A DNA stretch of 64,000 bases from Chloroflexota bacterium (lineage in GTDB: Bacteria; Chloroflexota; Anaerolineae; Caldilineales; Caldilineaceae): contig BOKO01000004.1 in NCBI GenBank assembly GCA_016861025.1, positions 351,150-415,149 of the forward strand, read 5' to 3'. A model generated the notes under the pieces. That model was not told where the DNA came from, ran no database searches, and saw only the letters and a list, made by a program, of their open reading frames with translations. Made by a program: the position numbers and the translations under genes. Positions 48,973-58,430 of the stretch are shown here, one piece after another (the stretch's first letter is position 1; every line of letters starts with the position of its first letter).

Positions 48973-51264
48973 ATGGGAAAAGTACAGTTACAGATCTCAA
49001 GACGCACCTTTCTAAAAAGTGCGTTGGCTGGCGGCGCCGGGCTGACGCTGGCAGCCGGACAATTGCAATCAGCCAGCGCCGCCCCGAGCGCGGAAACGAC
49101 CACGCCCTGGTATTACCGCGGTCAGATCAAGAGCACCTACAGCGTGTGCGACATGTGCCCGTGGCGCTGCGGCATCATTGCCCAGAGCGTCGATGGCCGC
49201 GTCTTCAAGATCGATGGCAACCCGGCGGATCCCAAGAGCCGCGGGATGCTCTGTGCGCGTGGGCAGGGCGGCGTCTCCTTCATGTATGACCCCGACCGCC
49301 TGCGCTCGCCTATGCTGCGCACCGGCGAACGTGGAGAGGGCAAGTTCCAGGAAGTGACCTGGGAGGAGGCGCTCGACCACACCGCCGAAAAGCTGCTGGC
49401 AATTGCCGAACAATATGGGCCAGAGTCGGTGGCGGTCTTCGGGCACACTTCCGGCGAGTTCTGGTTCGCCGATTACTTTGCGCAGGCATGGGGCACCCCC
49501 AACGCCGCCAAGCCGTCATCCTCGTTGTGCACCAGCCCGCGCGAGGAAGCCTCGACCCTGACCTTCGGCTTCACCGTCGGCGGTCACGAGCCGGTGGACT
49601 GGGCGGGGCTGCGCTGCCTGACGCTGATCGGCAGCCACATCGGCGAGGACTCGCGCAACACCGTGATGCAGGATTTCGCCAACGCCTGGGTGCGTGGCGC
49701 AAAAGTGATTGTCGTTGACCCGCGCTTCTCCAGCGTGGCCGCCAAAGCGGACTACTGGCTGCCGATCAAGCCGGGCACGGATACGGCGCTGCTGCTGGCG
49801 TGGATTAACGTGCTGATCACCGAACATCGTTACGACGCCGACTATATCGCACAGTGGGCGCAAGGCTTCGATGCGCTGGCGGCGCATGTCGCCGAGATGA
49901 CGCCGGAGTGGGCCGCCGCCATCACCGAGCTGGACGCCGAGCTGATTCGCACGACCGCACGCGTCATGGCGGACAACCTGCCGCAGTCGGTCATCATGCC
50001 TGGTCGTCACGTCACCTGGTATGGCAACGACACACAGCGGATGCGCGCGGTCTACATCATCAACGCGCTGCTGGGCGCCTACGGGCGCGAGGGCGGCATC
50101 TACTTCAACAAGTCGCCCTACATCGAGGCGTATCCGCACCCGCCCTTTGCGGTGGCTGGCAGTTCAGGCGGCTGCTCCGCCGAGCCAGGCGCCGAAAGCG
50201 CCGAGCTGCCGGTGGGACCGTCGGGCAAGGCGCGCGCCGATGGCGCTCGCTCCAAATTCCTGCGCGGCGCGACGGCAATGCAGGAACTGATCGAACCGAT
50301 GATCACCGGCGAACCGTATCCGATCAAGGCGCTGATCGTTTACGGAACGAACCTGCTTAACACCATTCCCAACCCCGAACGCACGCTCGAGGCGCTGAAG
50401 AAGCTCGACCTGGTCGTTGTGATCGACGTGCTGCCGATGGAGCATGTGGCGTGGGCGGACGTAGTGCTGCCCGAAGCGACCATTTTAGAACGCGCCGACG
50501 ATCTATGGACGGTTGCGCACAAGACGCCCTACATTGCACTGCGCGAACAGGCGGTCGAACCCTACGCCGACACCAAGCCAGGCTGGTGGATCGCGCGTGA
50601 GTTGGGTCTGCGCGTCGGGCTGGAGAAATTCTTCAAATGGGAGACGGTGGAGGAGTTTGTCGAAACCCGTCTGAAGACCATCGGCTCCTCGATTGAAAAA
50701 GTGCGCGCCGAGGGCGGTGTGCTGGTGCAGAAGGGCAAACCCTATCTCGCCGACTTCAAGAGCGGTTCGCCGTTCACCACCGCTTCGGGCAAGATCGAGC
50801 TGTATTCGGAGCAGTTGGCGTTAGCCGGACAAGACCCGCTGCCGGTCTACACGCCGACCGAGGAGCCGCCGCAAGGCTATTTCCGCCTGCTCTATGGGCG
50901 GCATCCGGTGCACACCTTCGCCAAGACGCAGAACACGCCGCTGCTGCATCAGTTGAACCCGGAGAACGATCTCTGGCTCAACGCCACGGTGGCCGCGTCG
51001 ATGGGCATCAAGAACGGCGACCGCGTCTATGTCGAAAACCAGGACGGCGTGCGCACGGGCCCGATCAAGGTGAAGGTGACGCAGCGCATCCGCCCCGATG
51101 CGGTCTTCATGTCCCACGGTTTTGGTCGCAACGCGCCGCAGTTGTCGCTTGCCAACGGGCGCGGCGCCAGCGACGCGGCGCTCATCACCCGCTACGCGCT
51201 CGATCCCATCAGCGGCGGCGCCGGGATGCGCATCAACTTTGTCCGCATTGTGAAGGAGGCATAA
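48973..51264 (+). CDS. Tat-exported molybdopterin oxidoreductase, catalytic subunit (PsrA/PhsA-like)
   Basis: 763 aa. A twin-arginine signal (SRRTFLKSALAGGAGLTLAAG) shows export with bound cofactor. The N-terminal [4Fe-4S] ligands are C59-x2-C62-x3-C66-x27-C94. The SSSLCTSPREEAS motif places Cys186 where the molybdenum ligand sits in polysulfide, thiosulfate and arsenate reductases. The rest has the bis-MGD domains (VIVVDPRFSS, MPGRHVTW, YGTNLLNTIPNP, WADVVLPEAT) and a C-terminal dinucleotide-binding domain. It is the electron-exchanging enzyme of a membrane complex with the next two genes. The substrate is not certain: a reduced or oxidised sulfur compound is favoured by the rhodanese lipoprotein downstream. 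Selenocysteine is not used. Confidence 0.85.
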   Translation: MGKVQLQISRRTFLKSALAGGAGLTLAAGQLQSASAAPSAETTTPWYYRGQIKSTYSVCDMCPWRCGIIAQSVDGRVFKIDGNPADPKSRGMLCARGQGGVSFMYDPDRLRSPMLRTGERGEGKFQEVTWEEALDHTAEKLLAIAEQYGPESVAVFGHTSGEFWFADYFAQAWGTPNAAKPSSSLCTSPREEASTLTFGFTVGGHEPVDWAGLRCLTLIGSHIGEDSRNTVMQDFANAWVRGAKVIVVDPRFSSVAAKADYWLPIKPGTDTALLLAWINVLITEHRYDADYIAQWAQGFDALAAHVAEMTPEWAAAITELDAELIRTTARVMADNLPQSVIMPGRHVTWYGNDTQRMRAVYIINALLGAYGREGGIYFNKSPYIEAYPHPPFAVAGSSGGCSAEPGAESAELPVGPSGKARADGARSKFLRGATAMQELIEPMITGEPYPIKALIVYGTNLLNTIPNPERTLEALKKLDLVVVIDVLPMEHVAWADVVLPEATILERADDLWTVAHKTPYIALREQAVEPYADTKPGWWIARELGLRVGLEKFFKWETVEEFVETRLKTIGSSIEKVRAEGGVLVQKGKPYLADFKSGSPFTTASGKIELYSEQLALAGQDPLPVYTPTEEPPQGYFRLLYGRHPVHTFAKTQNTPLLHQLNPENDLWLNATVAASMGIKNGDRVYVENQDGVRTGPIKVKVTQRIRPDAVFMSHGFGRNAPQLSLANGRGASDAALITRYALDPISGGAGMRINFVRIVKEA

Positions 51265-51265
51265 G

Positions 51266-52030
51266 ATGGCGATCCATGCCTTTTTGCTCGATATTTCGCG
51301 CTGCATCGGCTGTGAAGCGTGCGCAGCGGCGTGCATGACCGGCAACGAGCTGCCCGCCGGCATGCAGTACATTCACCTGATCGAACAGACGCGCGGCGAG
51401 TTCCCCAATCTCGCCGGCGGCTTCAAGAACCACCGCTGCTATCACTGCGCCGACGCTGCGTGCGTCAAGGTCTGCCCGACCGGCGCGCTCTTCAAGGAAG
51501 ATGGCATGACGCGGCTCAACCGTGAGGTCTGCATCGGCTGCGCATACTGCACTGACGCCTGTCCCTTCGACGTGCCGCACATCGTCGATGGCCGCTCCAG
51601 CAAGTGCGACGCCTGCGCCAGCACAACCGCCGCCGGGGGCAAACCGTGGTGTGTACAAACCTGCCCCAGCGATGCGCTGCGCTACGGCGAGCGTCAGGAA
51701 ATCCTGGCGGAGGCGCACCGCCGCGTCGAGGCGATCAAGGCGCGCTATCCCAAGGCGCGCGTCTACGGCGAGACCGAAGCGGGCGGCTTGGGCGTGATCA
51801 TGGTGCTGCCCGACGACCCGGAAGTGCTCGACCTGCCCGCCAACCCGGATGTGCCGCTGCTGGTCAAGACCTGGCAGCAGGTTGTGCAGCCGGCCGCACT
51901 GGGGCTGACTGCGCTGAGCGTGGCGGTGACAGGGGTGGCAGCCGTGATTGCACGGCGCAACCACATGCAGGAACTCAAGCAGTTGCATGCGCAGCAAGCC
52001 AACGCCGCGCACGAGGAAAGTCAAGAGTGA
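51266..52030 (+). CDS. four-cluster ferredoxin subunit of the molybdoenzyme complex
   Basis: 254 aa, starting one base after the catalytic subunit, with ggagg just upstream. Four Cys groups bind four [4Fe-4S] clusters: CIGCEACAAAC, CYHCADAACVKVCP, CIGCAYCTDACP and CDAC...CVQTCP. A single hydrophobic segment near residues 210-230 could anchor it, as in formate dehydrogenase beta subunits. It would carry electrons between the molybdoenzyme and the cytochrome b subunit. Confidence 0.92.
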   Translation: MAIHAFLLDISRCIGCEACAAACMTGNELPAGMQYIHLIEQTRGEFPNLAGGFKNHRCYHCADAACVKVCPTGALFKEDGMTRLNREVCIGCAYCTDACPFDVPHIVDGRSSKCDACASTTAAGGKPWCVQTCPSDALRYGERQEILAEAHRRVEAIKARYPKARVYGETEAGGLGVIMVLPDDPEVLDLPANPDVPLLVKTWQQVVQPAALGLTALSVAVTGVAAVIARRNHMQELKQLHAQQANAAHEESQE

Positions 52031-52039
52031 GGTGACCCA

Positions 52040-52726
52040 ATGACGACAGCAAATCCTGTGATGAAACAACCGGCGGGCCATGAACGCACGGAGGAAGAAA
52101 AGCTGCTGCGCTACCGCGTGGGACAGCGCATTGTCCACGCTGTGCTGGCGACCTCGTTTCTAATGCTGCTCTTCACCGGGCTGATGATTCTCTGGCAGCC
52201 GCTGACGCAGTGGGCGCGCGACGGCTTGTCGGGCACGATTCACCGCATCGGCGCCGTGCTCTTCATGCTTGTGCCGATCCTGTATCTGGTTGTGGATCGC
52301 CGCGGCGCCAAAGAACTGCTGGTCGAGTCCTTCACCTATGACAAGGACGACATCGAGTGGTTCAAGCACGCCGGGCGCTATTTCCTCGGTCGCGCCGTAG
52401 GCATGCCGCCGCAGGGAAGGCTCAACGCCGGGCAGAAGCTGCATCACGCCGGCGTGGTCATTGCCTCCGCTACCGTGGTCTTTTCGGGTCTGTTCCTGTG
52501 GTTTGGCAAGGGCAACCTGGGACCCAACGGACTGGCGCTGGCGGCTTCGATTCACGGCATTTCGATGCTGGCGCTGACGGTGCTGCTGGTCGGGCATCTC
52601 TACTTCACCTTCGTCTACAAGGCGCTGTCGGCGATGACGACCGGCTACGTCTCCAAAGAGGACGCCGCGATCGAACATCCCAAGTGGGTGGAGAAGATCG
52701 AGCATCAGCAGGTGGGAAGCGACTGA
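52040..52726 (+). CDS. cytochrome b subunit (formate dehydrogenase gamma-like)
   Basis: 228 aa with four hydrophobic segments and histidines placed as haem b ligands (RIVHAV, GTIHRIG, KLHHAGVV, VGHLYF). The architecture is that of FdnI/FdoI-type quinone-reactive cytochromes. It would exchange electrons between the membrane quinone pool and the ferredoxin subunit. A ribosome site (gaggtga) lies before the ATG. The pairing of a PsrA-like catalytic chain with an FdnI-like anchor is unusual. Confidence 0.88.
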   Translation: MTTANPVMKQPAGHERTEEEKLLRYRVGQRIVHAVLATSFLMLLFTGLMILWQPLTQWARDGLSGTIHRIGAVLFMLVPILYLVVDRRGAKELLVESFTYDKDDIEWFKHAGRYFLGRAVGMPPQGRLNAGQKLHHAGVVIASATVVFSGLFLWFGKGNLGPNGLALAASIHGISMLALTVLLVGHLYFTFVYKALSAMTTGYVSKEDAAIEHPKWVEKIEHQQVGSD

Positions 52727-52773
52727 GCGAGACTTGGGAATTTCCGCAGGATGAGATAGTGATGGAGAAATGC

Positions 52774-52862
52774 GAATTGTGAATTGTGGATGGTGGATTG
52801 CGAATTGTGAATGCAGTCCGCAACGCCAGCAACAATCTCCAATCTCCTAATCTCCAATCTCT
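52774..52862. repeat. intergenic heptamer repeats
   Basis: Six head-to-tail heptamers of the gaattgt/ggattgc type (52774-52815), then four aatctcc-type heptamers with one spacer base (52834-52862). They resemble the short tandemly repeated heptamers of some filamentous bacteria. The second set matches, on the opposite strand, the heptamers inside the ECF ATPase linker. Confidence 0.6.
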
Positions 52863-52917
52863 ATTTCACACCTGCGGCTTCAATATTCGACTTCTTTTTG
52901 AGGTAGGAGCAAAGTGT

Positions 52918-54687
<1,770 letters not shown>

Positions 54688-54729
54688 CCCGCTGTTGAAT
54701 TCTGACAACGCCTCATAGTCGCTCTTCTG

Positions 54730-54772
54730 TCACCCTGCCGGCTACGCCAGACGGCAGGGTGACGCATTTTTT
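54730..54772 (+). terminator. terminator after the rhodanese gene
   Basis: A perfect 10-bp stem (caccctgccg/cggcagggtg) with an 11-base loop, followed by acgcatttttt. It marks the end of the high-GC housekeeping region. Confidence 0.9.
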
Positions 54773-55122
54773 GGTGCATCTGTTGCGCAACAAGTCGCGC
54801 TGGCGGTGCAAGAAGATGATCTGCAACGATGCCACTTTGCGTTTTCCTATGACGACCTGGCGACCAGATATCTATCGACGCGTCACGTCAACGAAGCGGG
54901 TTATGTCGCTCATATCTGGAAGGATTCTGGGGAATTATTGTGCAATTTGACGGATAAGCGGCTAACTGGGAACAATATTTGCCCAAAAGCGTGATAAGAT
55001 GTTGATGGCATACAATCATCGTCGATTCGCTCGATAATAACAAGTTAGCCCGCCTGATGTGTTCATCCGCGACCCAAAGTGGGGTAGAATTGAAAGACAT
55101 CGCAAATCTAAAGTGACAGGAC
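54773..55122. other. AT-richer gap with cassette-core-like sequences
   Basis: This 350-bp gap holds no gene I can support. An open frame from about 54773 to 54994 (a GTG at 54806 gives MQEDDLQRCHFAF) reads like protein but lacks a good start and may be a relic. It contains ggctaac (54960-54966) and gttagcccgcc (55044-55054). The latter is identical over 11 bases to the end of the attC-like site at 56767-56777 and precedes the methyltransferase gene by 68 bases. Confidence 0.5.
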
Positions 55123-56118
55123 ATGAATATGAGTGAATTACCCCTGTTTCGTTCTGTGAAATCTATTGAGACGAGTTTCAAAACAGATGCCGAGATCGTC
55201 CTCTTTTCTGGCGATGTGAGCGAATTTGTTGCACAGGTTCCTGATAATTCGGTTGCTCTGGTTGTGACTTCTCCGCCTTACAACCTGGGCAAAGAGTACG
55301 AAGATCGTGTTTCGATTGAACAGTACTTGAAGACACAGGCGCAAGTTATTGCTCAACTCTATCGTGTTCTACGAGAAGATGGCAGTATTTGCTGGCAGGT
55401 AGGCAACTTTGTAGAGAATGGAGAAGTCTATCCACTTGATATTCTCTATTACCCGATCTTCAAAGAATTGGGGATGAGATTGCGCAATCGGATTATTTGG
55501 AAATTTGGGCACGGATTGCACGCGTCTAGACGTTTTTCGGGTCGTTATGAAACTATCTTGTGGTTCACCAAATCAGATCGTTATGTGTTTAACCTTGATG
55601 CGGTTCGTGTACCAGCCAAGTATCCTGGTAAGCGTCACTTCAAAGGGCCAAACAAGGGAAAACCATCAGGCAATCCTCTTGGAAAGAATCCATCTGATGT
55701 ATGGGAAATTCTGGTTCAGGATTGGGAAGAATTGGTATGGGACATTCCTAATGTAAAATCCAATCACCCCGAAAAAACTATCCACCCCTGCCAGTTTCCT
55801 ATTGAGCTTGTTGAGCGTTGTGTCCTTGCGCTTACGAATGAAGGCGATTGGGTTTTTGACCCCTATATGGGTGTGGGTTCTGCTCTCATTGCGGCTTTGA
55901 TGCATGATAGACGCGCAATAGGCTGTGAGAAAGAAGTGACATATGTGGAGATAGCCCGCCAACGCATTTTAGATTACTTCAATGGCACCCTTCGTTACCG
56001 TCCGATAGGGAAACCCGTTTACCAACCGACAGGCAAAGAGAAGGTAGCCCAGATTCCTGAAGAATGGAAAGAGCCTTCCCAGGTGCGGCTTTTGGAAGAA
56101 CAGGGTGAGTACGAATGA
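55123..56118 (+). CDS. DNA amino-methyltransferase (N4-cytosine or N6-adenine, beta class)
   Basis: 331 aa. The catalytic motif IV is TSPPYNLGKEY near residue 48. The SAM-binding motif I comes late, DPYMGVGSALIAALM near residue 246, which is the beta-class order. The SPPY form is common in N4-cytosine enzymes such as M.BglII. It is coupled by an ATGA overlap to a BglII-family restriction enzyme gene and would protect its target site. Codon use and base composition are AT-richer than the region to the left, suggesting acquisition by transfer. Confidence 0.9.
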   Translation: MNMSELPLFRSVKSIETSFKTDAEIVLFSGDVSEFVAQVPDNSVALVVTSPPYNLGKEYEDRVSIEQYLKTQAQVIAQLYRVLREDGSICWQVGNFVENGEVYPLDILYYPIFKELGMRLRNRIIWKFGHGLHASRRFSGRYETILWFTKSDRYVFNLDAVRVPAKYPGKRHFKGPNKGKPSGNPLGKNPSDVWEILVQDWEELVWDIPNVKSNHPEKTIHPCQFPIELVERCVLALTNEGDWVFDPYMGVGSALIAALMHDRRAIGCEKEVTYVEIARQRILDYFNGTLRYRPIGKPVYQPTGKEKVAQIPEEWKEPSQVRLLEEQGEYE

Positions 56119-56684
56119 TCATTGCAGGAATTTACTCCTTCAACCGTGGCGAAGAGATTCTTCGTTCCCAATACTTAGCGGAACTCGGGGAAGTAGAACA
56201 AGTTATTGCTGCCGTTGACAGCGCACAATGCAAAACGAAAACCAGCCGAGAAAAGACAATGCCTGGTAGAACTCTCTATAATCCCCGAGCCTTGAACAGA
56301 GCTTTCACAATAGAGTTTGGATTACGCGGCTGGGAGAAACACAAGGTGCAATGTGACTACCCCACTAATTACTATGTGCCTGGCTTTTTTCCAAACAGTC
56401 CACCAAAGGGGGCTTTTCGCGAGATGGATTTTGTCAAGAATCGGGTAGGTGTTGAAGTTCAATTCGGCAAGTATGCTTTCATGGTCTATAACGTTTGCGC
56501 AAAAATGACCATTTTCCATAAGTTGGGGGTAATAGATGTTGGGATTGAGATTGTGCCGATTAAGCTCTTCGCTGAAGAGATGTCTACAGGTGTTTCATAC
56601 TTTGAGCAGTTTGTTTGGGATTTGGAGCATCGGGGAATTGCAGATATTGATATTCCAGTACTTGTTCTAGGAATAACGACATGA
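56115..56684 (+). CDS. BglII/BstYI-family type II restriction endonuclease
   Basis: 189 aa. Asp105, Glu114 and Gln116 in EMDFVKNRVGVEVQFGK form the D-x8-E-x-Q active site. BglII uses this unusual site, with Gln in place of the usual Lys and the same spacing. The length and fold region are right for this family, which cuts AGATCT or RGATCY; the site here is an inference. The start overlaps the methyltransferase stop (ATGA). With the methyltransferase it forms a complete restriction-modification pair in what looks like one mobile cassette. Confidence 0.8.
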   Translation: MIIAGIYSFNRGEEILRSQYLAELGEVEQVIAAVDSAQCKTKTSREKTMPGRTLYNPRALNRAFTIEFGLRGWEKHKVQCDYPTNYYVPGFFPNSPPKGAFREMDFVKNRVGVEVQFGKYAFMVYNVCAKMTIFHKLGVIDVGIEIVPIKLFAEEMSTGVSYFEQFVWDLEHRGIADIDIPVLVLGITT

Positions 56685-56696
56685 AGGGTAACGGCT

Positions 56697-56773
<77 letters not shown>

Positions 56774-56819
56774 CGCCCGCCGATGTCACGTCGCTACAAG
56801 CAACTTCGGAGGTGATCTG

Positions 56820-58430
56820 ATGTCCGTTAGAACAATACTGGCTCTGACAGACGATGCCCTAATCGGAGAAACATCTTCGTCGGAGTATTCAGTCGAAGGA
56901 GGTACTCCTACCTTTGACCGAATTCCATTTCGTGTCAGAGCAGGTCAACGTCCCAATCTCAATACTTTCGTGATAGCCCTGCGTCAAGATGATGAGAATA
57001 GGGCACATTACGGCAGGATAATTGCCGGCAGTGAGCTGAACCTGCGGGCCAGACCTGGAGGAATGCAAAAGGATGATGCCTATGGTATGCGACGTACCGA
57101 CATTCGTTCATCAGAGCTGTCACCCGATCTCGTAAGAGTAATGGAGATTGAGCTTCTTGGAGAAATTAGCGTACTGGGTAACGGCTCTTTGGAAATCACC
57201 GAACCGACCCAGCTTCCTCATACCGGGCAACCTGTGTATGAATTGCCCGCTACAATTATCCCGAAACTTCTCAACATTCCCGAAGATGAGAAGGTACAAG
57301 ATAAACCGACCAGCGCTTCAGGACTTTATCTAGGAAGAATCGAATCAGGCGGGCACAGCATACCGTTCTTTTTACCGAATAGTGCGATTGCCCGTCATAT
57401 TGCCGTACTAGGAAAAACCGGTGTTGGAAAGAGTTACGCTGTCGGTGTATTGATGGAGGAACTCTACGAAAAACATATCCCGATGCTCTCGTTTGATGTC
57501 TTGGGAGATGCCGAACAAACCGCGAGCGAACTCAGGGGCAAACATATCGTTGCCGGGACAGATGATTTCAAGATTCCCTACTCCATAGTAGGTCTTGAGG
57601 AGTTTCTGGCGTTCATTCCGAACCTGACAAGCGATCAGCGCGATCTGATCGCCTCTGCGTACGGCATTGTCTTTGATCAAGCCTTGGATAGACTCGAAAG
57701 AGGACAGGAATTGAACATCCCTTTTAACACCCTCATTTCTGAGGTGAAAAGGATTGGTCAGGAAATCAATTCCAGAGCAACGCCGAATGCCGTTAATCGT
57801 GTCCAGGCTGCTCTAAATCGCAGTATGCTTTTGACGGATCAACCGGTTACATGGACAAACCTTTTGGAAACCTCATCACTTATTAACATCTATGTAGGTC
57901 ATTTAGGACAATGGCAACGCAATCTCGTTGTAGGCGCAGCAGCCCGTATTCTCCAGCGATTAAGGCGTCGCAATCATATACCACCGTTCGTTTTGGTCAT
58001 TGATGAGGCGCATCTGTTCCTGCCAGGTGGGAGCGATCTTCCGCCTTCGACACTGGTTCTTCGCGAGATGATCCGCACGGCGCGGCATGACTCGGTGGGG
58101 GTTGTATTGTTGAGCCAAAGTCCTTCTTCAATGGATCGCCAGATCCTGCTCACCTGCAATACACGTATGCTCTTTGCTTTGGATCCTGAAGACTTACGGG
58201 TAGTTGCCGGGCAAATCGGCGATCTGCCGGAAGAGACGATAAAGCGTATTCCGAGAATGGCCCGCGGCACGGCCGTATTCACATCGGGTATGGACATCAT
58301 GCGTCACGCCGTCATCGTCAAAATACGAGAGAGAACCTTCACCACCCATGTTGCCGAAACCCCCGATTTACGTGAGGCTGTTGAGAAATGGCGCAAAGAA
58401 CAACCGACCAACCAGAACAGCAAAAGATAG
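56820..58430 (+). CDS. herA: HerA-type hexameric DNA translocase
   Basis: 536 aa, with an excellent ribosome site (ggaggtgat, 56808-56816). It has an N-terminal HAS-barrel-like domain (about 1-150), then a FtsK/HerA ATPase: Walker A GKTGVGKS (198-205), Walker B VLVIDEAH (391-398), a sensor region LLSQSPSSMD and the arginine region TARHDSVG. HerA proteins form hexameric rings that pump DNA and, in archaea, work with the NurA nuclease to resect DNA ends. It is the first gene of a four-gene operon and overlaps the NurA-like gene by 43 bp. Several HerA homologues act in phage defence. Confidence 0.9.
   Translation: MSVRTILALTDDALIGETSSSEYSVEGGTPTFDRIPFRVRAGQRPNLNTFVIALRQDDENRAHYGRIIAGSELNLRARPGGMQKDDAYGMRRTDIRSSELSPDLVRVMEIELLGEISVLGNGSLEITEPTQLPHTGQPVYELPATIIPKLLNIPEDEKVQDKPTSASGLYLGRIESGGHSIPFFLPNSAIARHIAVLGKTGVGKSYAVGVLMEELYEKHIPMLSFDVLGDAEQTASELRGKHIVAGTDDFKIPYSIVGLEEFLAFIPNLTSDQRDLIASAYGIVFDQALDRLERGQELNIPFNTLISEVKRIGQEINSRATPNAVNRVQAALNRSMLLTDQPVTWTNLLETSSLINIYVGHLGQWQRNLVVGAAARILQRLRRRNHIPPFVLVIDEAHLFLPGGSDLPPSTLVLREMIRTARHDSVGVVLLSQSPSSMDRQILLTCNTRMLFALDPEDLRVVAGQIGDLPEETIKRIPRMARGTAVFTSGMDIMRHAVIVKIRERTFTTHVAETPDLREAVEKWRKEQPTNQNSKR

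Noticed and set aside
54960..55050. A full attC site from ggctaac (54960) to gttagcc (55044)
   Set aside because: The cores match, but I could not pair the arms between them; kept only as core-like sequences.
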